From Azolla caroliniana (lineage: Eukaryota > Polypodiophyta), in NCBI GenBank assembly GCA_043228905.1, contig JBHGNT010000014.1, positions 16,864,001-16,928,000 of the forward strand: a DNA stretch of 64,000 bases, in the 5' to 3' direction. The notes beneath the pieces were generated by a model. The model did no database searches and was not told the origin of the DNA. It saw only the letters and a program-made list of their open reading frames with translations. Positions 52,321 through 64,000 of this stretch are shown here, piece by piece. The position numbers were made by a program, and so were the translations under genes. Positions within the stretch are counted from its first letter, which is position 1. The number at the start of each line of letters is the position of its first letter.

Positions 52321-53281
52321 TGTCGTGAAGATCCGTCACTACGCGCGGATCGTGAGGCGGAACCGCCGGGGTTCTGGACCAGAAGGATTTAGAGTCGATA
52401 CAAGCTTTGGCGAGAAAGTACTTAAGATAGATTGGGAAAGAGAGAAGTTGAGATTACACGATTGATTTGATAACGAATTTCTTCTTCTTAATTTTCATAA
52501 AAAAAACCCGTGTTTTTCTCCTTCCCCTTCCCTCTTTTATAGATGCTCTCATGCATATGATGCATGTGAGGGTACAAGACATGCATAAATTGCATGTTTG
52601 CCATTTGGCGCTTAAGTATTACATGTGGTGCATGCTAACCATGTCACTCATTTTAGCACTCATGGATGAGAATTTACATGTAAAAGTACAATGATAGAAA
52701 TATAATTTTAACTAAATACCATGGCTTAATGGTAAGCCATTTGACTCCTAACTTGGAGGTGCAAGGTTCGAATCCATACTTGCCCTCCTTGTATATGTAA
52801 ATATGTATATATTTTTATATATTTATTTTATCTAGTCGCCGGTTCGCCGGATACCGTCGCCGGATGCCGACGCCGACGCCGGATCACCGGCTCCATCTCC
52901 GGTCCGGTTTTGGTTGGCCAAAACCCTTTTCGAGTAGCTAGCCACCTCCACTCTTAGTTCAAGTTACCTTTAACTCTCTATGCTCCACACATAGACACAA
53001 AGATAATATCTTTTGCTCCACCTTATATATGATGAGAGCCGTATTTGTCGTGCCTATGTGGGATATCTCACAATTTTCTCTTTTCTTTTCACAAACTTTA
53101 TACCCTCATATCTTGACATTTAGTTGTACGTTTCTCGTGTAATAAAGTGCATTCGAAACCTCCATCATTTTGTACTTAGATATTAAAAATGTTATCTTCA
53201 CAATTATTGTATTACGTGATTCATACTCGATTTTGTACGTTTTATGGGATTTTCACACTATTGCTGAAAATCTTCACGACA
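52321..53281 (-). repeat. 5' LTR of B, first copy with head (961 bp)
   Basis: It starts TGTCGTGAAGAT and ends ATCTTCACGACA, a perfect 12-bp terminal inverted repeat. It comprises a GC-rich 85-bp head, then the sequence that recurs in the array. Compared with array units it lacks about 45 bp around 52460 and has small differences (for example ATTACACGATTG). A minus-strand TATA box is at about 52532-52544 and a GC-rich block of CGCCGG motifs at about 52835-52905. Confidence 0.9.
52718..52787 (+). ncRNA. tRNA-like sequence in the LTR of B (first unit)
   Basis: A box TGGCTTAATGG (52722-52732) and a perfect B box GGTTCGAATCC (52765-52775), 32 bp apart. GGCTT/AAGCC forms a 5-bp D-arm, and GGAGGTGCAAG pairs with CTTGCCCTCC to give an extended T-arm hairpin. 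The anticodon arm does not fold convincingly (CTCCTAA would be the loop) and the acceptor stem is absent, so this is a tRNA-derived cassette or Pol III promoter, not a functional tRNA gene. Expression is unproven. Confidence 0.5.
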
Positions 53282-56200
53282 GCATAAGCTTTAGCGAGAA
53301 AGTACTTAAGATAGATTGGGAAAGAGAGAAGTTGAGATCACACAATTGAGAGAGATTGATTGAAGTTTTAACTTTAGATTTAAGAAACAAGTTACACGAT
53401 CAATTTGATAACGAATTTCTTCCTCTTAATTTTCATACAAAAAAACCGTGTTTTTTCTCCTCCCCCTTCCCTCTTTTATAGATGCTCTCATGCATATGAT
53501 GCATGTGAGGGTACAAGACATGCATAAATTGCATGTTTGCCATTTGGCGCTTAAGTATTACATGTGGTGCATGCTAACCATGTCACTCATTTTAGCACTC
53601 ATGGATGAGAATTTACATGTAAAAGTACAATGATAGAAATATAATTTTAACTAAATACCATGGCTTAATGGTAAGCCATTTGACTCCTAACTTGGAGGTG
53701 CAAGGTTCGAATCCATACTTGCCCTCCTTGTATATGTAAATATGTATATATTTTTATATATTTATTTTATCTAGTCGCCGGTTCGCCGGATACCGTCGCC
53801 GGATGCCGACGCCGACGCCGGATCACCGGCTCCATCTCCGGTCCGGTTTTGGTTGGCCAAAACCCTTTTCGAGTAGCTAGCCACCTCCACTCTTAGTTCA
53901 AGTTACCTTTAACTCTCTATGCTCCACACATAGACACAAAGATAATATCTTTTGCTCCACCTTATATATGATGAGAGCCGTATTTGTCGTGCCTATGTGG
54001 GATATCTCACAATTTTCTCTTTTCTTTTCACAAACTTTATACCCTCATATCTTGACATTTAGTTGTACGTTTCTCGTGTAATAAAGTGCATTCGAAACCT
54101 CCATCATTTTGTACTTAGATATTAAAAATGTTATCTTCACAATTATTGTATTACGTGATTCATACTCGATTTTGTACGTTTTATGGGATTTTCACACTAT
54201 TGCTGAAAATCTTCACGACAGCATAAGCTTTAGCGAGAAAGTACTTAAGATAGATTGGGAAAGAGAGAAGTTGAGATCACACAATTGAGAGAGATTGATT
54301 GAAGTTTTAACTTTAGATTTAAGAAACAAGTTACACGATCAATTTGATAACGAATTTCTTCCTCTTAATTTTCATACAAAAAAACCGTGTTTTTTCTCCT
54401 CCCCCTTCCCTCTTTTATAGATGCTCTCATGCATATGATGCATGTGAGGGTACAAGACATGCATAAATTGCATGTTTGCCATTTGGCGCTTAAGTATTAC
54501 ATGTGGTGCATGCTAACCATGTCACTCATTTTAGCACTCATGGATGAGAATTTACATGTAAAAGTACAATGATAGAAATATAATTTTAACTAAATACCAT
54601 GGCTTAATGGTAAGCCATTTGACTCCTAACTTGGAGGTGCAAGGTTCGAATCCATACTTGCCCTCCTTGTATATGTAAATATGTATATATTTTTATATAT
54701 TTATTTTATCTAGTCGCCGGTTCGCCGGATACCGTCGCCGGATGCCGACGCCGACGCCGGATCACCGGCTCCATCTCCGGTCCGGTTTTGGTTGGCCAAA
54801 ACCCTTTTCGAGTAGCTAGCCACCTCCACTCTTAGTTCAAGTTACCTTTAACTCTCTATGCTCCACACATAGACACAAAGATAATATCTTTTGCTCCACC
54901 TTATATATGATGAGAGCCGTATTTGTCGTGCCTATGTGGGATATCTCACAATTTTCTCTTTTCTTTTCACAAACTTTATACCCTCATATCTTGACATTTA
55001 GTTGTACGTTTCTCGTGTAATAAAGTGCATTCGAAACCTCCATCATTTTGTACTTAGATATTAAAAATGTTATCTTCACAATTATTGTATTACGTGATTC
55101 ATACTCGATTTTGTACGTTTTATGGGATTTTCACACTATTGCTGAAAATCTTCACGACAGCATAAGCTTTAGCGAGAAAGTACTTAAGATAGATTGGGAA
55201 AGAGAGAAGTTGAGATCACACAATTGAGAGAGATTGATTGAAGTTTTAACTTTAGATTTAAGAAACAAGTTACACGATCAATTTGATAACGAATTTCTTC
55301 CTCTTAATTTTCATACAAAAAAACCGTGTTTTTTCTCCTCCCCCTTCCCTCTTTTATAGATGCTCTCATGCATATGATGCATGTGAGGGTACAAGACATG
55401 CATAAATTGCATGTTTGCCATTTGGCGCTTAAGTATTACATGTGGTGCATGCTAACCATGTCACTCATTTTAGCACTCATGGATGAGAATTTACATGTAA
55501 AAGTACAATGATAGAAATATAATTTTAACTAAATACCATGGCTTAATGGTAAGCCATTTGACTCCTAACTTGGAGGTGCAAGGTTCGAATCCATACTTGC
55601 CCTCCTTGTATATGTAAATATGTATATATTTTTATATATTTATTTTATCTAGTCGCCGGTTCGCCGGATACCGTCGCCGGATGCCGACGCCGACGCCGGA
55701 TCACCGGCTCCATCTCCGGTCCGGTTTTGGTTGGCCAAAACCCTTTTCGAGTAGCTAGCCACCTCCACTCTTAGTTCAAGTTACCTTTAACTCTCTATGC
55801 TCCACACATAGACACAAAGATAATATCTTTTGCTCCACCTTATATATGATGAGAGCCGTATTTGTCGTGCCTATGTGGGATATCTCACAATTTTCTCTTT
55901 TCTTTTCACAAACTTTATACCCTCATATCTTGACATTTAGTTGTACGTTTCTCGTGTAATAAAGTGCATTCGAAACCTCCATCATTTTGTACTTAGATAT
56001 TAAAAATGTTATCTTCACAATTATTGTATTACGTGATTCATACTCGATTTTGTACGTTTTATGGGATTTTCACACTATTGCTGAAAATCTTCACGACAGC
56101 ATAAGCTTTAGCGAGAAAGTACTTAAGATAGATTGGGAAAGAGAGAAGTTGAGATCACACAATTGAGAGAGATTGATTGAAGTTTTAACTTTAGATTTAA

Positions 56201-59200
56201 GAAACAAGTTACACGATCAATTTGATAACGAATTTCTTCCTCTTAATTTTCATACAAAAAAACCGTGTTTTTTCTCCTCCCCCTTCCCTCTTTTATAGAT
56301 GCTCTCATGCATATGATGCATGTGAGGGTACAAGACATGCATAAATTGCATGTTTGCCATTTGGCGCTTAAGTATTACATGTGGTGCATGCTAACCATGT
56401 CACTCATTTTAGCACTCATGGATGAGAATTTACATGTAAAAGTACAATGATAGAAATATAATTTTAACTAAATACCATGGCTTAATGGTAAGCCATTTGA
56501 CTCCTAACTTGGAGGTGCAAGGTTCGAATCCATACTTGCCCTCCTTGTATATGTAAATATGTATATATTTTTATATATTTATTTTATCTAGTCGCCGGTT
56601 CGCCGGATACCGTCGCCGGATGCCGACGCCGACGCCGGATCACCGGCTCCATCTCCGGTCCGGTTTTGGTTGGCCAAAACCCTTTTCGAGTAGCTAGCCA
56701 CCTCCACTCTTAGTTCAAGTTACCTTTAACTCTCTATGCTCCACACATAGACACAAAGATAATATCTTTTGCTCCACCTTATATATGATGAGAGCCGTAT
56801 TTGTCGTGCCTATGTGGGATATCTCACAATTTTCTCTTTTCTTTTCACAAACTTTATACCCTCATATCTTGACATTTAGTTGTACGTTTCTCGTGTAATA
56901 AAGTGCATTCGAAACCTCCATCATTTTGTACTTAGATATTAAAAATGTTATCTTCACAATTATTGTATTACGTGATTCATACTCGATTTTGTACGTTTTA
57001 TGGGATTTTCACACTATTGCTGAAAATCTTCACGACAGCATAAGCTTTAGCGAGAAAGTACTTAAGATAGATTGGGAAAGAGAGAAGTTGAGATCACACA
57101 ATTGAGAGAGATTGATTGAAGTTTTAACTTTAGATTTAAGAAACAAGTTACACGATCAATTTGATAACGAATTTCTTCCTCTTAATTTTCATACAAAAAA
57201 ACCGTGTTTTTTCTCCTCCCCCTTCCCTCTTTTATAGATGCTCTCATGCATATGATGCATGTGAGGGTACAAGACATGCATAAATTGCATGTTTGCCATT
57301 TGGCGCTTAAGTATTACATGTGGTGCATGCTAACCATGTCACTCATTTTAGCACTCATGGATGAGAATTTACATGTAAAAGTACAATGATAGAAATATAA
57401 TTTTAACTAAATACCATGGCTTAATGGTAAGCCATTTGACTCCTAACTTGGAGGTGCAAGGTTCGAATCCATACTTGCCCTCCTTGTATATGTAAATATG
57501 TATATATTTTTATATATTTATTTTATCTAGTCGCCGGTTCGCCGGATACCGTCGCCGGATGCCGACGCCGACGCCGGATCACCGGCTCCATCTCCGGTCC
57601 GGTTTTGGTTGGCCAAAACCCTTTTCGAGTAGCTAGCCACCTCCACTCTTAGTTCAAGTTACCTTTAACTCTCTATGCTCCACACATAGACACAAAGATA
57701 ATATCTTTTGCTCCACCTTATATATGATGAGAGCCGTATTTGTCGTGCCTATGTGGGATATCTCACAATTTTCTCTTTTCTTTTCACAAACTTTATACCC
57801 TCATATCTTGACATTTAGTTGTACGTTTCTCGTGTAATAAAGTGCATTCGAAACCTCCATCATTTTGTACTTAGATATTAAAAATGTTATCTTCACAATT
57901 ATTGTATTACGTGATTCATACTCGATTTTGTACGTTTTATGGGATTTTCACACTATTGCTGAAAATCTTCACGACAGCATAAGCTTTAGCGAGAAAGTAC
58001 TTAAGATAGATTGGGAAAGAGAGAAGTTGAGATCACACAATTGAGAGAGATTGATTGAAGTTTTAACTTTAGATTTAAGAAACAAGTTACACGATCAATT
58101 TGATAACGAATTTCTTCCTCTTAATTTTCATACAAAAAAACCGTGTTTTTTCTCCTCCCCCTTCCCTCTTTTATAGATGCTCTCATGCATATGATGCATG
58201 TGAGGGTACAAGACATGCATAAATTGCATGTTTGCCATTTGGCGCTTAAGTATTACATGTGGTGCATGCTAACCATGTCACTCATTTTAGCACTCATGGA
58301 TGAGAATTTACATGTAAAAGTACAATGATAGAAATATAATTTTAACTAAATACCATGGCTTAATGGTAAGCCATTTGACTCCTAACTTGGAGGTGCAAGG
58401 TTCGAATCCATACTTGCCCTCCTTGTATATGTAAATATGTATATATTTTTATATATTTATTTTATCTAGTCGCCGGTTCGCCGGATACCGTCGCCGGATG
58501 CCGACGCCGACGCCGGATCACCGGCTCCATCTCCGGTCCGGTTTTGGTTGGCCAAAACCCTTTTCGAGTAGCTAGCCACCTCCACTCTTAGTTCAAGTTA
58601 CCTTTAACTCTCTATGCTCCACACATAGACACAAAGATAATATCTTTTGCTCCACCTTATATATGATGAGAGCCGTATTTGTCGTGCCTATGTGGGATAT
58701 CTCACAATTTTCTCTTTTCTTTTCACAAACTTTATACCCTCATATCTTGACATTTAGTTGTACGTTTCTCGTGTAATAAAGTGCATTCGAAACCTCCATC
58801 ATTTTGTACTTAGATATTAAAAATGTTATCTTCACAATTATTGTATTACGTGATTCATACTCGATTTTGTACGTTTTATGGGATTTTCACACTATTGCTG
58901 AAAATCTTCACGACAGCATAAGCTTTAGCGAGAAAGTACTTAAGATAGATTGGGAAAGAGAGAAGTTGAGATCACACAATTGAGAGAGATTGATTGAAGT
59001 TTTAACTTTAGATTTAAGAAACAAGTTACACGATCAATTTGATAACGAATTTCTTCCTCTTAATTTTCATACAAAAAAACCGTGTTTTTTCTCCTCCCCC
59101 TTCCCTCTTTTATAGATGCTCTCATGCATATGATGCATGTGAGGGTACAAGACATGCATAAATTGCATGTTTGCCATTTGGCGCTTAAGTATTACATGTG

Positions 59201-62200
59201 GTGCATGCTAACCATGTCACTCATTTTAGCACTCATGGATGAGAATTTACATGTAAAAGTACAATGATAGAAATATAATTTTAACTAAATACCATGGCTT
59301 AATGGTAAGCCATTTGACTCCTAACTTGGAGGTGCAAGGTTCGAATCCATACTTGCCCTCCTTGTATATGTAAATATGTATATATTTTTATATATTTATT
59401 TTATCTAGTCGCCGGTTCGCCGGATACCGTCGCCGGATGCCGACGCCGACGCCGGATCACCGGCTCCATCTCCGGTCCGGTTTTGGTTGGCCAAAACCCT
59501 TTTCGAGTAGCTAGCCACCTCCACTCTTAGTTCAAGTTACCTTTAACTCTCTATGCTCCACACATAGACACAAAGATAATATCTTTTGCTCCACCTTATA
59601 TATGATGAGAGCCGTATTTGTCGTGCCTATGTGGGATATCTCACAATTTTCTCTTTTCTTTTCACAAACTTTATACCCTCATATCTTGACATTTAGTTGT
59701 ACGTTTCTCGTGTAATAAAGTGCATTCGAAACCTCCATCATTTTGTACTTAGATATTAAAAATGTTATCTTCACAATTATTGTATTACGTGATTCATACT
59801 CGATTTTGTACGTTTTATGGGATTTTCACACTATTGCTGAAAATCTTCACGACAGCATAAGCTTTAGCGAGAAAGTACTTAAGATAGATTGGGAAAGAGA
59901 GAAGTTGAGATCACACAATTGAGAGAGATTGATTGAAGTTTTAACTTTAGATTTAAGAAACAAGTTACACGATCAATTTGATAACGAATTTCTTCCTCTT
60001 AATTTTCATACAAAAAAACCGTGTTTTTTCTCCTCCCCCTTCCCTCTTTTATAGATGCTCTCATGCATATGATGCATGTGAGGGTACAAGACATGCATAA
60101 ATTGCATGTTTGCCATTTGGCGCTTAAGTATTACATGTGGTGCATGCTAACCATGTCACTCATTTTAGCACTCATGGATGAGAATTTACATGTAAAAGTA
60201 CAATGATAGAAATATAATTTTAACTAAATACCATGGCTTAATGGTAAGCCATTTGACTCCTAACTTGGAGGTGCAAGGTTCGAATCCATACTTGCCCTCC
60301 TTGTATATGTAAATATGTATATATTTTTATATATTTATTTTATCTAGTCGCCGGTTCGCCGGATACCGTCGCCGGATGCCGACGCCGACGCCGGATCACC
60401 GGCTCCATCTCCGGTCCGGTTTTGGTTGGCCAAAACCCTTTTCGAGTAGCTAGCCACCTCCACTCTTAGTTCAAGTTACCTTTAACTCTCTATGCTCCAC
60501 ACATAGACACAAAGATAATATCTTTTGCTCCACCTTATATATGATGAGAGCCGTATTTGTCGTGCCTATGTGGGATATCTCACAATTTTCTCTTTTCTTT
60601 TCACAAACTTTATACCCTCATATCTTGACATTTAGTTGTACGTTTCTCGTGTAATAAAGTGCATTCGAAACCTCCATCATTTTGTACTTAGATATTAAAA
60701 ATGTTATCTTCACAATTATTGTATTACGTGATTCATACTCGATTTTGTACGTTTTATGGGATTTTCACACTATTGCTGAAAATCTTCACGACAGCATAAG
60801 CTTTAGCGAGAAAGTACTTAAGATAGATTGGGAAAGAGAGAAGTTGAGATCACACAATTGAGAGAGATTGATTGAAGTTTTAACTTTAGATTTAAGAAAC
60901 AAGTTACACGATCAATTTGATAACGAATTTCTTCCTCTTAATTTTCATACAAAAAAACCGTGTTTTTTCTCCTCCCCCTTCCCTCTTTTATAGATGCTCT
61001 CATGCATATGATGCATGTGAGGGTACAAGACATGCATAAATTGCATGTTTGCCATTTGGCGCTTAAGTATTACATGTGGTGCATGCTAACCATGTCACTC
61101 ATTTTAGCACTCATGGATGAGAATTTACATGTAAAAGTACAATGATAGAAATATAATTTTAACTAAATACCATGGCTTAATGGTAAGCCATTTGACTCCT
61201 AACTTGGAGGTGCAAGGTTCGAATCCATACTTGCCCTCCTTGTATATGTAAATATGTATATATTTTTATATATTTATTTTATCTAGTCGCCGGTTCGCCG
61301 GATACCGTCGCCGGATGCCGACGCCGACGCCGGATCACCGGCTCCATCTCCGGTCCGGTTTTGGTTGGCCAAAACCCTTTTCGAGTAGCTAGCCACCTCC
61401 ACTCTTAGTTCAAGTTACCTTTAACTCTCTATGCTCCACACATAGACACAAAGATAATATCTTTTGCTCCACCTTATATATGATGAGAGCCGTATTTGTC
61501 GTGCCTATGTGGGATATCTCACAATTTTCTCTTTTCTTTTCACAAACTTTATACCCTCATATCTTGACATTTAGTTGTACGTTTCTCGTGTAATAAAGTG
61601 CATTCGAAACCTCCATCATTTTGTACTTAGATATTAAAAATGTTATCTTCACAATTATTGTATTACGTGATTCATACTCGATTTTGTACGTTTTATGGGA
61701 TTTTCACACTATTGCTGAAAATCTTCACGACAGCATAAGCTTTAGCGAGAAAGTACTTAAGATAGATTGGGAAAGAGAGAAGTTGAGATCACACAATTGA
61801 GAGAGATTGATTGAAGTTTTAACTTTAGATTTAAGAAACAAGTTACACGATCAATTTGATAACGAATTTCTTCCTCTTAATTTTCATACAAAAAAACCGT
61901 GTTTTTTCTCCTCCCCCTTCCCTCTTTTATAGATGCTCTCATGCATATGATGCATGTGAGGGTACAAGACATGCATAAATTGCATGTTTGCCATTTGGCG
62001 CTTAAGTATTACATGTGGTGCATGCTAACCATGTCACTCATTTTAGCACTCATGGATGAGAATTTACATGTAAAAGTACAATGATAGAAATATAATTTTA
62101 ACTAAATACCATGGCTTAATGGTAAGCCATTTGACTCCTAACTTGGAGGTGCAAGGTTCGAATCCATACTTGCCCTCCTTGTATATGTATATATTTTTAT

Positions 62201-63593
62201 ATATTTATTTTATCTAGTCGCCGGTTCGCCGGATACCGTCGCCGGATGCCGACGCCGACGCCGGATCACCGGCTCCATCTCCGGTCCGGTTTTGGTTGGC
62301 CAAAACCCTTTTCGAGTAGCTAGCCACCTCCACTCTTAGTTCAAGTTACCTTTAACTCTCTATGCTCCACACATAGACACAAAGATAATATCTTTTGCTC
62401 CACCTTATATATGATGAGAGCCGTATTTGTCGTGCCTATGTGGGATATCTCACAATTTTCTCTTTTCTTTTCACAAACTTTATACCCTCATATCTTGACA
62501 TTTAGTTGTACGTTTCTCGTGTAATAAAGTGCATTCGAAACCTCCATCATTTTGTACTTAGATATTAAAAATGTTATCTTCACAATTATTTTATTACGTG
62601 ATTCATACTCGATTTTGTACGTTTTATGGGATTTTCACACTATTGCCGAAAATCTTCACGACAGCATAAGCTTTAGCGAGAAAGTACTTAAGATAGATTG
62701 GGAAAGAGAGAAGTTGAGATCACACAATTGAGAGAGATTGATTGAAGTTTTAACTTTAGATTTAAGAAACAAGTTACACGATCAATTTGATAACGAATTT
62801 CTTCCTCTTAATTTTCATACAAAAAAACCGTGTTTTTTCTCCTCCCCCTTCCCTCTTTTATAGATGCTCTCATGCATATGATGCATGTGAGGGTACAAGA
62901 CATGCATAAATTACATGTTTGCCATTTGGCGCTTATGTATTACATGTGGTGCATGATAACCATGTCACTCATTTTAGCTCTCATGTATGAGAATTTACAT
63001 GTAAAAGTACAATGATAGAAATATAATTTTAACTAAATAGCATGGCTTAATGGTAAGCCAATTGACTCCTAACTTGGATGTGCAAGGTTCGAATCCTTAC
63101 TTGCCCTTCTTGTATATGTAAATATGTATATATATTTATATATTTATTTATCAAGTCGTCGGACGCCGGTTCGCCGGATGCCGTCAATTACCGTTGCCGT
63201 CGCCGGATTGGCGCCGGATCACCAGCTCCATCGCCGGTCCGATTTTGGTTGGCCAAAACCCTTTACGAGTAGCTAGCCCACCTCCACTCTTAGTTCAAGT
63301 TACCTTTAACTCTCTATGCTCCACCTTATATATGATGAGAGCTGTATTTGTCGTGCCTATGTGGGATATCTCACAATTTTCTCTTTTCCTTTTACAAACT
63401 TTATACCCTCATATCTTGACATTTAGTTGTACGTTTCTCGTGTAATAAAGTGCATTCGAAACCTCCATCATTTTGTACTTAGATATCAAATCTATTTAAA
63501 ATGTTATCTTCACAATTATTGTACTACGTGATTCATACTCGATTTCGTACGTTTTATGGGATTTTCACACTATTGCCGAAAATCTTCACGACA
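53282..63593. repeat. LTR-derived tandem array, eleven units of about 939 bp
   Basis: Units start GCATAAGCTTTAGCGAGAAA at 53282, 54221, 55160, 56099, 57038, 57977, 58916, 59855, 60794, 61733 and 62664. The first nine are exactly 939 bp and look identical by eye. The tenth is 931 bp (8 bp lost in a TATATGTAAA repeat) and the eleventh is 930 bp with many substitutions. Each is the LTR of B without its 85-bp head and ends in CTTCACGACA. Each holds a minus-strand TATA box, CATGCAT-type palindromes, a tRNA-like cassette (376 bp into the unit) and a CGCCGG-rich block. A 61-codon plus-strand frame recurs in each unit and has no coding character. Confidence 0.95.
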
Positions 63594-64000
63594 CCGTGAC
63601 CGAGCTATAGTCGTTCTTCATCGCAGAGATGGCTTCTACCTTAGCCGGAGACGGTTTCCGGCCGTACGGCCTGCATAGGTGTCCGACGACCATGATCTCT
63701 AATTGCCCGAAGGCCGACTTTCCCCCGGAGAAGGTGAGCCTCGCACTCTCCAACCTCTGCAGCACCTTCTCGCAGTCATCGATGTGCGCCGGCACGAATT
63801 TCCGGCATCCGTCCGGTCCGATCATCTCGTCCCTTTCCTCCACCGCGCATCCCTTGATCGGGACATCGTCCAAAAACGGCATGGTGATGTCCGGGATACA
63901 ATCCCTCAGCACTTTGTTCATTGTGTTCACCATGTGAGCCACCGAGTTCGTCCCTCCTTGCGGCAGGGTACACATTTGTACTAGGCCGAGAGGAGTTCGC
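63594..64000 (-). pseudogene. RT of element K, upstream part (runs off the window)
   Basis: On the minus strand from 64000: RTPLGLVQMCTLPQGGTNSV, MNKVLRDCIPDITMPFLDDV (intact FLDD), GPDGCRKFVPAHIDDCEKVL, LTFSGGKSAFGQLEIMVVGH, GRKPSPAKVEAISAMKNDYS. It ends at the target duplication and continues in the same frame at 49415. No stop occurs in this part. The RT N-terminus, protease, gag and 5' LTR of K should follow to the right, then the rest of J. Confidence 0.9.

Larger units (their letters stand above)
49416..63593 (-). mobile_element. Element B: gag-only D-H-G lineage element with an LTR-derived array
   Basis: B sits in the RT of K between CCGT duplications. In minus orientation the parts are: an expanded 5' LTR (52321-63593), primer-binding site (52295-52312), gag and a disordered tail (52273-50231), polypurine tract (50155-50167), a K-type LTR (49507-50154) and an extra 91-bp LTR head (49416-49506). 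No protease, RT or integrase is present. The two outer ends share the same head sequence TGTCGTGAAGATCCGTCACT, but the inner LTR at the 3' side is of a different type from the 5' LTR, so B is a recombinant. Confidence 0.85.

Noticed and set aside
52718-52787. Functional tRNA gene
   Set aside because: A and B boxes are good but the anticodon stem does not pair well and no acceptor stem is found.
53448-63015. Repeated 61-codon plus-strand frame (starts MFFLLPLPSF) as a gene family
   Set aside because: It is the antisense of the LTR promoter region, recurs only because the DNA unit recurs, and has no conserved domain or coding bias of its own.
53282-63593. CRISPR-like array
   Set aside because: Units are 939 bp, contiguous and without unique spacers; the context is a plant retroelement.

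Overview
This window looks like nuclear DNA of a land plant, in a retrotransposon graveyard. I see no bacterial operons, no rRNA, no confident tRNA gene and no convincing host gene. Nearly every coding stretch is a broken piece of an LTR retrotransposon (Ty3/Gypsy chromoviruses, a second Ty3 lineage with an unusual D-H-G protease, Ty1/Copia). The remainder is LTRs, minisatellites and one very large tandem array. I cannot name the species. Letters for elements are mine.

Layout. 1-4450 (P, + strand): end of a Ty3 integrase, a 170-codon ORF, then two 438-bp LTRs flanking a pol-less coiled-coil ORF; P stops exactly inside a minus-strand integrase fragment (4451-4626). 4627-4990 is a fold-back minisatellite. 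5172-7490 (G, -) is a decayed Copia pol. 7491-34686 is chromovirus A (-), split by nested insertions: M (8206-15156, +, structurally complete, gag plus two proteases, no RT or integrase, with a 275-bp MITE-like insert in its 5' LTR), a Copia solo LTR (15862-16386), D (18182 to about 28868, -, D-H-G lineage) which itself contains chromovirus C (20841-25967, -), and Copia E (28931-32442, +). 34687-37186 (F, -) is a second chromovirus of A's family. 37187-37706 (H) is a chromovirus LTR followed by a 48-bp minisatellite and a charged-repeat remnant. 39079-40870 holds two Copia fragments. 40871-46590 (J, +), 46591-49415 plus 63594-64000 (K, -) and 49416-63593 (B, -) are three D-H-G lineage elements nested J > K > B.

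How the parts relate. J and K carry the autonomous gene set (gag, protease, RT, RNase H, integrase between them), all damaged. B carries only gag, shares a primer-binding site with J and D, and sits in K's pol between 4-bp target duplications, so it was probably mobilised by K-like elements. M also lacks RT and integrase and must have been mobilised in trans.

Most notable. The right (5') LTR of B has grown into a tandem array of about 11.3 kb: one LTR copy followed by eleven further units, mostly exactly 939 bp, each holding an LTR promoter TATA box on the minus strand and a tRNA-like sequence with a perfect B box on the plus strand. Similar tRNA-like cassettes sit near LTR edges of chromoviruses A, C and (weaker) H. 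Nine units appear identical by eye, so either amplification is recent, homogenisation is active, or the assembly should be checked.
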